NCBI RefSeq assembly: GCF_028473605.1
Contig: NZ_CP097267.1
Coordinates: 5,076,501-5,140,500, forward strand
DNA from: Acidovorax sp. NCPPB 3576
Lineage (GTDB): Bacteria; Pseudomonadota; Gammaproteobacteria; Burkholderiales; Burkholderiaceae_C
Direction: 5' to 3'
Length of the DNA: 64,000 nucleotides
Every line of letters begins with the position of its first letter. The stretch's first letter is position 1. The translations under genes and the position numbers were made by a program. This document shows positions 40,204 to 49,226 of this stretch, piece after piece. The notes under the pieces are model-generated. The model made no database searches and was not told the origin of the DNA. It worked only from the letters and a program-made list of their open reading frames with translations.

Positions 40204-43200
40204 ATGCATCCCATCCCCACACGCCCGTCTTCCCCGTCAGCGCGACCGAACGTTTCCGGCGAACCTGCAGCACCCGAGGCTCCGGGCCACGCGCCTTCGC
40301 GCTCGCCATCGCCCCGCCTGCGACACGGCACCCTGTCCTCCCGTCCAGGCACGCCCGTGTCGCCGGGCACGCCGATGGCGCCGCGGCCCACCGCGCTCGT
40401 CGCCTCCAGCTCCAGCGAGCGGCTGCAAGCCTTGATGCGCCACCAGGCCGAAGAAGCGGTCGGCAATGCAGACATCGAGATGGATTCGGATTGGGACTCG
40501 GATTCCGACTCCGAGGCGAGCTTCGACATCATCGTGGACGACAGCGCGATCCAGGCCGCGCGCCAGGCCCGAACCGCCGAACTCACGCAGGCCCTGGCAC
40601 AGGCACGCACGCCCGAGGCTTTGAACGCCATGGTGGCGCAAGCCGTACAGACGGCGTGGCAAGCGGCGCAAAGCAGCCCGCTGCCCACTGGCGAGGACAT
40701 CTCCAAGGCCCTCCGGCCCACTTACGACCATCGAACCAACGGCTTCATGGAGGCCAAGCAGGCCATCCTGCGCCTGGAGACGGCCGCGAACGCCTGGGAT
40801 GCCGCAGTGGAGCACCACCAGGCCGCGCTGTCTGCCCGAGACCTGCTGCTGCCGCACGCAGGCCCGGACCTGCTCGACGACCAGCTGTTGCAGCTGCAGG
40901 CGGTGGCCTACCGGGTGCGCGCGCAGGAAAAGACCCTGCGCGGTCTCCTGCTGCTGCGGCAATTTCCCTACGCTGGAGCCGCTGGCAAGTCGCGCCACCA
41001 CAACGAGGCCGCGGACCGCCTTCGCGAGGCTTGCGCCCTGCGCGAGCACGAACCCCTGGGCGCCCTGCACCCCGGTATGGCAGACATCGATGCCGCGCTC
41101 CGCCAGGCATTGGCGGGCATCGGTCCGTCGATGAAAGGCCTCCTGAACGAGATCGCCCCCAGCGGCAAGCTGGAGGGCACGCCCTCCCAATTCGCACCGC
41201 CGGGCAGCCAGGCCAGCCAGCCCGAAGCCATCGAAGAGGCCTGGCTGACGCAGTACGTGCAGTCCTGCGCCAAGCTGGAAGAAGCCGCGCGGGCCTTGCT
41301 GGCGGCCTGGGCCCACCCTGCCGATGGATCGACCGCCGAAGCGGCCGAGATGGCCAAAGCCTTGGCCAGCCCCCAGGCCCAGGAAAGCCGGGCCGTCCTC
41401 CGGCGGGAAGCCGCGCTGCACCAAACCCTGAGCCTCTGGCTGGCTGATGTGCAAGGGCTGCAAGACAGCGCCACGGCACGGCAGGACACCGCGCCACAGG
41501 CGCCTTGGCAACACCCGTTGGAGGTGTTCAGCGACCTGAACCTCGCCCTGCAACGCGCGGACGACGCCGGCCGCATGCTCCAGAGCCATGCCGCGCAGTG
41601 GAGCCCTGAACAACGCGAAGCATCGCGGGGTGCGCTCGATGCCCTGCAGGCCCGTATCACCACCGCTCAGGGCCAGGCATCGGAACAGGGCCGCGCAGCC
41701 CTGCACCAGTCGCTCGACCACCTGGTCCAGGAAGGCATCGGCATGCTGCAAAGGGCGCGCAGCGAGGTCGGTGACGACCAAGCCGCAGCCCGGGCGGCGT
41801 TGCCCGGCTTGGCCAGGCAAGCGCAGCGTGCGCTGGCAGGGCTGCAGCAATCGGGGGTCCACCCCGGCCTCGCTCCCTTGTCGCTGGAACAGTGCACCCG
41901 CGTATGCACTGCCGTCGCCCAGGCTTGCGACGAGATGGCCGAGGGGCCCGAGACGCTGGCCGAGACGCAGCAACACGCAGCACGCCTGCAGGTGGCCGAG
42001 CAACGGGCGCGGCAGGCGGCCCAAGGGGAACTGGCTCCCGCCATGCACCAGTTGGCAGACCTCTGCGGCGCTGCCTGCACGAACGCGCTGAGCGCCGCCA
42101 CCGCCATGGAGGCGCATGCCGCCGGCCAGCTGCGCACGCAGCGTGAAGGTGCGCTGCAAGCGGCCATGGTGCCGGGGCTCATGGCATTGGACCAACGGCC
42201 ACCGTCTCCTGCCGATGCGCAGGCCTTGCCAAAACACGCATGGCAGCGCCATGGCGAGGTTTTCGAGCAGTTGAACCGGGGCCTTCGCGCCGCACGGGAC
42301 GCACAGGCCACGCTCGACAGGCACATCGCCCCATGGAGCGACGTGCAGCGCCAGGAATCGAGCGAGGCCATCGTTGCGCTGCAAGCACGCATCGCCGCTG
42401 GCGGCTCGGCCGCGCTCGAGACCGCCTTCTCCGCCGTGTACCAGGCCTTCCAAGAGATCTGGCGGGCCGGGGCGGCGATGCCGTCGGAAGCGCCTGCGGA
42501 CGGGCCGGAACATTCCGCCGCGCAGGCCCTGGCCCACCAGGCCTTGGCCGCGGCCCGGGACTTCCATGGCGCACTCCAAGCCCCCGTCGCGGGGGCACCC
42601 ATGCCGGCACACGAGGGCCTCGCACTCTTTGCCAAGGCCTTCGAACCCCTGTCCACGGCCGGGGAAGGGCTGCGCATGCCGCTGGGCACCCCGGACGAGG
42701 CCCTGGCACGCGCCGCCGTGCTGGAAACCGCAGCCCATCAGGCGCGGGCCGCCGCGCGCTCCGGCTTGAAGGCCCCCCTGGAGAAATGGGCGCTCTGGTG
42801 CGAAGGCCTGCGCACGGATGCCATCGGCGCCGCGGTGCTCCACGACATGAAAGCGATCGACGCCCTGTGCGAAGCCAGCGACGAGGCCCTTTCCGCCGCA
42901 GTGTGGCAACTCAGCGATCAACTGCTCGCGACGCATGAACTGGTTTTCGACCTGCCTTTCCAGGTCACTGCCGAGGGCTTGCTGACTGTGGCGGCTCCCG
43001 CGGCGCCGCCCGCCCTGCCGACGCCCCAGGAAGACCTGGCCATGGCGAAGAACGCAGCCGCCATCGCGCAGCGTGCCGCCGAACTGCGCGCCAACCTGCT
43101 GACGGTGCCGCCCGGTGCGCTGCCGGAGATGGTGCGGGACCATCAGGCCTCCCGCAACCGGCTCAGCGAGATGGCCTATGCGGCCCGGGTGGCCTCCGGT

Positions 43201-44070
43201 TTGCTGCCGCTCTTTCATGAGGCATCGCAAGCCATCGACCAGGCCTCCGTGGCCGAACGGCCCCGCGTGGCCAGGCAGTTCGCCAAAGCCGCGCTGTCCT
43301 ACCACCAGGATGCGACCGACGCCCTGAGCGACTACCTGGAGGCCAGCATGCGCCTGCAATCGCGCAGCGACCGCGAGTCGGCCGCCATCGACGGCGCGAA
43401 TGTGCGCCAGAGCGAACGGCTGGTCACGCTGATGCAGCGCAGCCTGGAGGGTCTGGGCCATCTCCTGGAGTGTCGGAAGATGGCGATCGACATCCATGCC
43501 CGGAGGGCCAGCAGGCACCGCGACGTCAGGGATGGCCTGATGACCATCACCGACCGGTATGAACGGGCGACCCAGAAAATCGACGACAGCATGGAGCACA
43601 TGGCGCAGCGGCTGGACGTGGAAAGCCGACTCCCGGACTATGCCGACATCGCGAACGCCGAAAAGGCCAATGTCATGGGCGCGTTCGGCATGCTGATATG
43701 GCGGGGCAAATTCGAAAGCAGCATCGTCCAGGCCCAGCTGGCGTCCGATTGGCTGGCGAGGTTCCTGGGGCCGGACCAGCCGCCGCGCACGGCCTCGGAC
43801 CTGACCGGCTGCACCGAGTTGATCAACTTGCTCCACCGCAGGCTGTCCGAGCAGAACACCTTCGCCCTCAAGCAGGTGCGAGATGACAGCAACACGCATC
43901 TGGTTCGGCAGATGCTCAAGGTCTCGCTGGATTGCATGCAGCGGCTCAAGGCCTTCGAAGCCCGGATCGGCGTTCTAAAACAGGCGCTGGACACGGCCAC
44001 CGCCAACGCGTCTTCCCGCACCGCGCCAACCACCGCACCGCAGAAGGCACGCCACCGCCACAGACGATGA
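40204..44070 (+). CDS. candidate type III effector, 1288-residue helical-repeat protein
   Basis: The frame is open far upstream, but the PIP box and -10 hexamer place the start at the ATG at 40204. The first 65 residues are rich in Ser, Pro and Arg, as in type III secretion signals, and an acidic run (DSDWDSDSDSE, about 94-104) follows. The rest is Ala/Leu/Gln-rich helix. A region from about residue 435 (WQHPLEVFSDLNLALQRADD) recurs at about 680 (WQRHGEVFEQLNRGLRAARD), each followed about 45 residues later by ALQARI, so units of about 245 residues are repeated. The tail is basic (KARHRHRR). No signal peptide, membrane helix or enzymatic motif was recognised. Confidence 0.75.
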   Translation: MHPIPTRPSSPSARPNVSGEPAAPEAPGHAPSRSPSPRLRHGTLSSRPGTPVSPGTPMAPRPTALVASSSSERLQALMRHQAEEAVGNADIEMDSDWDSDSDSEASFDIIVDDSAIQAARQARTAELTQALAQARTPEALNAMVAQAVQTAWQAAQSSPLPTGEDISKALRPTYDHRTNGFMEAKQAILRLETAANAWDAAVEHHQAALSARDLLLPHAGPDLLDDQLLQLQAVAYRVRAQEKTLRGLLLLRQFPYAGAAGKSRHHNEAADRLREACALREHEPLGALHPGMADIDAALRQALAGIGPSMKGLLNEIAPSGKLEGTPSQFAPPGSQASQPEAIEEAWLTQYVQSCAKLEEAARALLAAWAHPADGSTAEAAEMAKALASPQAQESRAVLRREAALHQTLSLWLADVQGLQDSATARQDTAPQAPWQHPLEVFSDLNLALQRADDAGRMLQSHAAQWSPEQREASRGALDALQARITTAQGQASEQGRAALHQSLDHLVQEGIGMLQRARSEVGDDQAAARAALPGLARQAQRALAGLQQSGVHPGLAPLSLEQCTRVCTAVAQACDEMAEGPETLAETQQHAARLQVAEQRARQAAQGELAPAMHQLADLCGAACTNALSAATAMEAHAAGQLRTQREGALQAAMVPGLMALDQRPPSPADAQALPKHAWQRHGEVFEQLNRGLRAARDAQATLDRHIAPWSDVQRQESSEAIVALQARIAAGGSAALETAFSAVYQAFQEIWRAGAAMPSEAPADGPEHSAAQALAHQALAAARDFHGALQAPVAGAPMPAHEGLALFAKAFEPLSTAGEGLRMPLGTPDEALARAAVLETAAHQARAAARSGLKAPLEKWALWCEGLRTDAIGAAVLHDMKAIDALCEASDEALSAAVWQLSDQLLATHELVFDLPFQVTAEGLLTVAAPAAPPALPTPQEDLAMAKNAAAIAQRAAELRANLLTVPPGALPEMVRDHQASRNRLSEMAYAARVASGLLPLFHEASQAIDQASVAERPRVARQFAKAALSYHQDATDALSDYLEASMRLQSRSDRESAAIDGANVRQSERLVTLMQRSLEGLGHLLECRKMAIDIHARRASRHRDVRDGLMTITDRYERATQKIDDSMEHMAQRLDVESRLPDYADIANAEKANVMGAFGMLIWRGKFESSIVQAQLASDWLARFLGPDQPPRTASDLTGCTELINLLHRRLSEQNTFALKQVRDDSNTHLVRQMLKVSLDCMQRLKAFEARIGVLKQALDTATANASSRTAPTTAPQKARHRHRR

Positions 44071-44117
44071 CGGGGACCGGCTGGCGACCCGGCTGGCGTT
44101 GCCTTCGCATGCCATGA

Positions 44118-44140
44118 ATTGCTATAAATTCAATAGCAAT
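44118..44140. repeat. inverted repeat between the convergent effector genes
   Basis: ATTGCTAT, 7 bases, ATAGCAAT forms an 8-bp AT-rich stem between the two convergent genes. It may be a weak bidirectional terminator or a small dispersed repeat. Half-matches (TGATAGCAA) occur near the recQ start. Confidence 0.5.
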
Positions 44141-44239
44141 ACAGACATGTAATACCCCGGCATACCGCTGTTTTCGCTTGAAACCGGCTCAGGCGGCCCT
44201 TCCACAAGGGACGAGGGCGCGCCGGCAGTCGTTTCGGCA

Positions 44240-46048
44240 CTACCGCCGGGGAGAGGGTTCACCCCCGCGCACCCCCCACTGCTGCAGCAGCAGCGCGTCC
44301 TCCGCAGCCCGCTGGCGTTGCATGAACTCGGCGGCGGCCTCGTTGTAGGCCACGCGCTCCTCCACGTGGGCGTCGCCATCGCGCGGAAGGTCGCGGTCAT
44401 GGAAGGGGTCTTCCTCGAAAGCCGCTTCGAGCCGGGCGAACGGCTCGCGATGCAAGTGCCGCATGCCGACGCGCCAGGTTTCGTTGGACAGCAGGTAGGC
44501 CGTGAACTGCCGGTCGTCGCCTTCGGCGTCCATCACCCCCGCCGCCAGGGCCGACAGGTCGCCGGGCGTCAGGACGCTTTGCGCGGCATAGGTCATCTCG
44601 GAGGGCACGCTGTCCGGCAGCACCAGCAGGGCCTTCAGGCTGACCTTGGCGTGCAGCATGGTTTCCAGGGGTTCCCTGCGCAGTTGCCGCTCCATCTCCT
44701 CGGGAACGCCGGGCGTTTCCAGCGCCTGCCGGATGAAGTGGTGCACGGCCGTCTCCAGCGCTCCCAGCCGGAACTGCTGCCGCGCCCAGCCGTCCAGCCC
44801 CGCCGCGTCGATGCGGCCCTCGCGCACCGCCTCGGCCATGTGGTGGTTGCGCACCGTGAGGACGATGGCGGAAAAGCCTTCGGCCACGTTGTCGCCGCAC
44901 GATCCGAGCGCGTTCTCGGCCATGGCCAGAACCCGCGCCCGCAGCCCGCCGTCGCGGGCGATGGCCCGGATCACCTGCGCGCCTTCCTGCAGGAGGGTGG
45001 CGCCCGGCCCGTGGGCTTTCTCCAGCGACGGGGTGGAAGGCAGCCTTCGCTCCAGCAAATGGGCGAACGCGGGCGCGTTTTCCTCCCCATCGAAAGCCTC
45101 CTGGGCTTCCAGCCAGAGCGAGAAAGGTTCGCGCACTTGCGATGGAAGGTGGGGTGGCATGGCTTTGTGCAGGGCCCCGGCACCGATCGCCTGGTAGCCC
45201 CGCTCCGCGAGGGCCACGATGCCCTCGCGGGACAGCCGTTCGGCATGGTCCGGCGTGAGCGTCGCTCCGTTCTCGCGATGGGCCTGCAAGGCACGTTCGG
45301 CCGCATCGCGCAGGGGCTGCGCGAGCGATTCGTCACCGATCACCCGCAGGAGGTGGTTGAACGCCGCGCGGTATTCCGGCCCCCGCATGCGGCCCTCTCC
45401 GTCGCGGACCGCCACCCCGCCATCGAGCGGCGCGCAGGCCCGCAGCACGGACAGGACCTGCTGGCCGGCTTGGGCCAGGCGCCCGGCATCGTGGCGGGTC
45501 TCGCGGCGGGCCCGCAGTTGCGCCTTCAAAACCGACATCCACAGGTTCATCTCCGGGGAGGTCGCCTGCATTTCGGGATGCTTTCGCCAGCGCGCCTCCA
45601 GGGTTTGCGCGAGAAGCGCGCGCTGCGCGGGGGCCAGTGCCTTGGCGTGCAGATACTGGGCGGAGGCAGGCGCTTGCAGCCAGTCCGCCCATGCCGGCAA
45701 GGGCACGGCAGGCGCCTCGGCCGCTGGGCCCGGGGCGGACGCTGCGGCCGGCACGGGCGTGGCTGGCGCGCCGTGCGCGGCCCCGCCTGCGGCGGGCGGG
45801 GGCGGGATTCCCAGCAACTCCCCCAGCGTGCGGCGCACGGGGGGCGTGGGCATCGGCGCGGCGGCGGTGGCGGTGGCCCCTGGTGCCGAAGGGGGCCGCG
45901 CCGCCATGGCCCCCAGGGGCATTCCCAACAGCGATCCGAGCGTGTGCCTCTCCGGCGGGGCGACCGGCGCGGTCGCGTGATCGGCCGGCCTCTGCGGTGG
46001 CGGCGCGGCAGGCACGGACAGCGCACGGGAAGGGCCGGACAGGGGCAT
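44240..46048 (-). CDS. candidate type III effector with NEL-type E3 ubiquitin-ligase domain
   Basis: The 602-residue protein has a Pro/Ala-rich N-terminus with two copies of a short motif (RHTLGSLLGMP about 34-44; RRTLGELLGIP about 72-82), a helical middle, and a C-terminal NEL domain. NEL hallmarks are ENALGSCGDNVAEGFSAI, where Cys384 and the Asp two residues on match the catalytic C-x-D of IpaH/SspH ligases; WARQQFRLGALE; and MTYAAQSVLTPGDL. About 218 residues follow the Cys, as in NEL proteins. No leucine-rich repeats are present; LRR-less NEL effectors such as RipAW and RipAR are known in Ralstonia. The ATG at 46048 is the only start below the -10 element. Confidence 0.8.
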   Translation of the reverse strand: MPLSGPSRALSVPAAPPPQRPADHATAPVAPPERHTLGSLLGMPLGAMAARPPSAPGATATAAAPMPTPPVRRTLGELLGIPPPPAAGGAAHGAPATPVPAAASAPGPAAEAPAVPLPAWADWLQAPASAQYLHAKALAPAQRALLAQTLEARWRKHPEMQATSPEMNLWMSVLKAQLRARRETRHDAGRLAQAGQQVLSVLRACAPLDGGVAVRDGEGRMRGPEYRAAFNHLLRVIGDESLAQPLRDAAERALQAHRENGATLTPDHAERLSREGIVALAERGYQAIGAGALHKAMPPHLPSQVREPFSLWLEAQEAFDGEENAPAFAHLLERRLPSTPSLEKAHGPGATLLQEGAQVIRAIARDGGLRARVLAMAENALGSCGDNVAEGFSAIVLTVRNHHMAEAVREGRIDAAGLDGWARQQFRLGALETAVHHFIRQALETPGVPEEMERQLRREPLETMLHAKVSLKALLVLPDSVPSEMTYAAQSVLTPGDLSALAAGVMDAEGDDRQFTAYLLSNETWRVGMRHLHREPFARLEAAFEEDPFHDRDLPRDGDAHVEERVAYNEAAAEFMQRQRAAEDALLLQQWGVRGGEPSPRR

Positions 46049-46076
46049 GGCGCGACGCGGAGTGAAGAACGCCGAG

Positions 46077-46138
46077 ATGCTGCCCCGGGCCCGAACCCAG
46101 GGTCGCCCACACTCCGAAGGGGGTGCGCTGGAGGCGAA
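46077..46138 (-). promoter_or_regulatory. PIP box and -10 element of the NEL effector gene
   Basis: On the minus strand TTCGC (46138-46134), 15 bases, TTCGG (46118-46114) matches TTCGB-N15-TTCGB. CAGCAT (46082-46077) matches YANNNT after exactly 31 bases, the same geometry as the first effector gene. The predicted leader is only about 20-25 bases. The site lies in the gap shared with the divergent threonine ammonia-lyase gene. Confidence 0.75.
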
Positions 46139-46214
46139 CCGGCGGGCCGGCGCCGCCGGTGGGTTGGCGTTGTCATGGCCGGTGCGCGGTCCGGCACGCG
46201 CCACAATGGCGGCC

Positions 46215-47414
46215 ATGCTCACGCTCCAAACCATCCAGGATGCCGCCGCCCGCCTGCGCGGCCATGTGCTCGACACGCCGTGCGTGGAATCCAAGACGCT
46301 CTCGCAGATCGTGGGCGCCCAGGTGTTCCTCAAGTTCGAGAACCTGCAGTTCACCGCATCTTTCAAGGAACGGGGGGCCTGCAACAAGCTCAGCCAGCTG
46401 TCGCCCGAGGAACAGCAGCGCGGCGTGATCGCGATGAGCGCCGGCAACCACGCCCAGGGCGTGGCCTACCACGCGCAGCGCCTGGGGCTGCGCGCCGTGA
46501 TCGTGATGCCGCGCTTCACGCCGGGCGTGAAGGTGGAACGCACGCGCGGCTTCGGCGCCGAGGTGGTTCTGCACGGCGACACGCTGGAAGAATCCCGCGC
46601 CCATGCCTACGCCATGGCCGAAGAACGGGGCTTGACCTTCGTGCACCCCTACGACGACGAAGCCGTGGCCGCGGGCCAGGGCACGCTGGGCCTGGAGATG
46701 CTGCAGGCCGTGCCCGACCTGGACACCCTGGTCATCGCGGTGGGCGGCGGCGGACTGATCTCCGGCGTGGCGACGGCCGCCAAGGCGATCCGCCCCGGCA
46801 TCGAGGTCGTGGGCGTGCAGACCGCGCGTTTCCCGGCCATGGTCAATGCCATCAAGGGCACGCAGCACCCGCAGGGCACCTCCACCATCGCCGAAGGCAT
46901 TGCGGTGGGCACCCCGGGCACGCTCACGCGCGAGGTGATCGCGCGGCTGGTGGACGACCTGGTGCTGGTGCAGGAGGGCGACATCGAGCAGGCCGTGCTC
47001 ATGCTGCTGGAGATCGAAAAGACGCTGGTCGAGGGCGCGGGCGCGGCAGGACTGGCGGCGCTCGTGCGCTACCCGGAGCGCTTCAAGGGCAAGAAGGTGG
47101 GCCTGGTGCTGTGCGGGGGCAACATCGACCCGCTGCTGCTGGCGGCCATCATCGAGCGCGGCATGGTGCGCTCCGGGCGGCTGGCCCGCATCAAGGTCAG
47201 CGCGCGCGACATCCCGGGCGTGCTGGCGCGCATCACCGCCACCGTGGCCGAAGCCGGCGCCAACATCGAGGAAGTGCACCACCAGCGGGCCTTCACCATG
47301 CTGGCGGCCCAGAACGTGGAGATCGAACTGGTGCTGCAGACGCGCGGCAAGGTCCACGTGCAGCAGGTGCTGGAGCAATTGCGCGCAGCCCACATGGAGG
47401 CGGACCTCATCTGA
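46215..47414 (+). CDS. ilvA: threonine ammonia-lyase with ACT domain
   Basis: The 399-residue PLP enzyme converts threonine to 2-oxobutanoate and ammonia. The PLP lysine is in ASFKERGACNKL, the phosphate loop is VGGGGLISG, and SAGNHAQGVAYHA is conserved. A C-terminal ACT domain (ARIKVSARDIPGVLARITAT) suggests amino-acid feedback. This is the short single-ACT type (about 400 residues) rather than the 514-residue E. coli IlvA. ATG 46215 and ATG 46206 are both possible starts. Confidence 0.9.
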   Translation: MLTLQTIQDAAARLRGHVLDTPCVESKTLSQIVGAQVFLKFENLQFTASFKERGACNKLSQLSPEEQQRGVIAMSAGNHAQGVAYHAQRLGLRAVIVMPRFTPGVKVERTRGFGAEVVLHGDTLEESRAHAYAMAEERGLTFVHPYDDEAVAAGQGTLGLEMLQAVPDLDTLVIAVGGGGLISGVATAAKAIRPGIEVVGVQTARFPAMVNAIKGTQHPQGTSTIAEGIAVGTPGTLTREVIARLVDDLVLVQEGDIEQAVLMLLEIEKTLVEGAGAAGLAALVRYPERFKGKKVGLVLCGGNIDPLLLAAIIERGMVRSGRLARIKVSARDIPGVLARITATVAEAGANIEEVHHQRAFTMLAAQNVEIELVLQTRGKVHVQQVLEQLRAAHMEADLI

Positions 47415-47543
47415 GGCGCCGAAAAGGCCTCTGCTCCGGGCCGCCGGTTTTTTGTAGGAGAAACGCGGTTTTTTGCCGAAATTCCCCGCCAAATACACGG
47501 CGTTGCATGGGAGGGCGCACGGTTTTCGGCACACTGCTGGCCC

Positions 47544-49145
47544 ATGCAGCAACCAAAACGACGCCACTTCCTGCGCACCCTCGGCCAAGGCGCCGCCCTG
47601 GCCTCGGCCGGGACCCTCGGCCTGAACTGGACGCAGGCCTTCGCCACGCTCAAGCCCCTGGGCAAGCCGCAGCCCTTCGATTTCGCCGCGCTCAAGGGCC
47701 AGGCCCGCGCCCTCGCCGCCAAGGCCTACGCACCGTACCAGGGCACCCTGCCTCCCTCGGTCACGTCGCTCGACTGGGACCAGTACCAGTCCATGCAGTT
47801 CCGGCCAGACCACTCCCTGTGGGCCGACGAGAAGCTGCGCTTCCAGGCCAAATTCTTCCACCTGGGCCTGTTTTTCAAGAAGCCCGTGCACATGTACGAA
47901 CTGGCCAACGGCCAGGCGCAGGAACTGGCCTATGACCCGGCCATGTTCGACTACGGCAAGAGCGGCCTCAAGGCCGGCGACCTGCCCGCCGACCTGGGCT
48001 TTGCGGGCTTTCGCCTGAACTTCCACACCGACCCCGTGCGCGACGTGGCGGCCTTCCTGGGCGCCAGCTACTTCCGCGCCGTGGGCGGCGAGTGGCAGTA
48101 CGGCCTGTCGGCCCGGGGCCTGGCCATCGACACCGGCATGCAGCGGCCGGAAGAGTTTCCCGACTTCACCGCGTTCTACCTGGAGCGGCCGGCCCCGGGC
48201 TCCAACACCGTGGTCGTGCTCGCCCTGCTCGATTCCCCCAGCGTGGCCGGCGCCTACCGCTTCGCGATCACGCCGGGCGACACGCAGGTGATGGAGATCG
48301 ACGCCGCGCTGTACCCGCGCAAGGAAATCGAGCGCATCGGCATCGCACCCTGCACCAGCATGTTCCAGCACGGCGAGAACGACCGCCGCATGGCCAATGA
48401 CTGGCGGGCGGAAATCCACGACTCCGACGGCCTGTCCATGTGGCGCGGCAACGGCGAATGGGTGTGGCGCCCGCTCACCAATCCGCCGAACCTGCAGTTC
48501 AACGCCTTTGCCGACCAGAACCCGCGCGGGTTCGGCCTGCTGCAGCGCGACCGCAACTTCGACCACTACCAGGACGACGGCGTGTTCTACGAGCGCCGGC
48601 CCTCGCTGTGGGTGGAGCCCAAGGCCGACTGGGGCGCGGGTTCGATCCAGCTGGTGGAGATTCCGACCATCGACGAGACCTTCGACAACATCGTGGCCTT
48701 CTGGAACCCCGAGCGCAAGCCGAAGGCGGGCGAAGAGCTGCTGGTGGGCTACCGCCTGTACTGGGGCGCGCACCCACCGGCCAAGCCCGCGCTGGCCAGC
48801 TGCGTGGCCACGCGCACGGGCCTGGGCGGCGTGGTGGGCCAGCCGCGCAAGTACTTTTCGTGGCGTTTCGCGGTCGATTTCGCGGGCGAGAACCTCGTGG
48901 CGCTCGGCCGGGACGCCAAGGTGGAGCCCGTGATCACGGTGAGCCGTGGCAAGGTCGAGATCACGTCCGCCCGCCCGCTGGACGCCGTGAACGGCTGGCG
49001 CGCGATGTTCGACATCCGGCCCGAGGACGACAGCACCGAGCCCATCACCATCCGCCTGTTCCTGCGCGTGGGCAAGGAGCCGATCACCGAAACCTGGCTC
49101 TACCAGTGGGTGCCGCCGGCCCCTGCGGACCGCAAGCTGGTGTGA
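47544..49145 (+). CDS. opgD: periplasmic glucan biosynthesis protein OpgD
   Basis: This 533-residue protein has a Tat signal (RRHFLRTLGQGAALASAG) and the MdoG/OpgG/OpgD family fold with FDFAALKGQARALAAKAYAP, QFRPDHSLWADE, GASYFRAVGGEWQYGLSARG and the late WRAMFDIRPEDDSTEPI. OpgD and OpgG shape the branching and length of osmoregulated periplasmic glucans, which matter for envelope stress and virulence. The Tat motif favours OpgD over the Sec-exported OpgG. No opgH is adjacent. Confidence 0.9.
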   Translation: MQQPKRRHFLRTLGQGAALASAGTLGLNWTQAFATLKPLGKPQPFDFAALKGQARALAAKAYAPYQGTLPPSVTSLDWDQYQSMQFRPDHSLWADEKLRFQAKFFHLGLFFKKPVHMYELANGQAQELAYDPAMFDYGKSGLKAGDLPADLGFAGFRLNFHTDPVRDVAAFLGASYFRAVGGEWQYGLSARGLAIDTGMQRPEEFPDFTAFYLERPAPGSNTVVVLALLDSPSVAGAYRFAITPGDTQVMEIDAALYPRKEIERIGIAPCTSMFQHGENDRRMANDWRAEIHDSDGLSMWRGNGEWVWRPLTNPPNLQFNAFADQNPRGFGLLQRDRNFDHYQDDGVFYERRPSLWVEPKADWGAGSIQLVEIPTIDETFDNIVAFWNPERKPKAGEELLVGYRLYWGAHPPAKPALASCVATRTGLGGVVGQPRKYFSWRFAVDFAGENLVALGRDAKVEPVITVSRGKVEITSARPLDAVNGWRAMFDIRPEDDSTEPITIRLFLRVGKEPITETWLYQWVPPAPADRKLV

Positions 49146-49226
49146 CACCCGTCGAAACCCTGTGGCGGCCGCCCGGCGGCTGCCGCTAGAATTTCATCAC
49201 TTTTCAGGCAGCCACCAGGAGACCCC

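Noticed and set aside
35723..40309. A 1500-codon open frame on the minus strand
   Set aside because: It is Arg/His/Gly/Ala-rich antisense sequence opposite the AidB-like and LysR genes and out of frame with the gentisate genes; a GC-rich artefact.
40237..43899. A 1220-codon antisense frame opposite the large effector-like gene
   Set aside because: Composition is typical of a codon-position shadow; the plus-strand frame has the promoter motifs and internal repeats.
44318..47935. A 1200-codon plus-strand frame across the NEL gene and threonine ammonia-lyase
   Set aside because: It is antisense to the NEL gene and out of frame with threonine ammonia-lyase and opgD, both of which have clear motifs.
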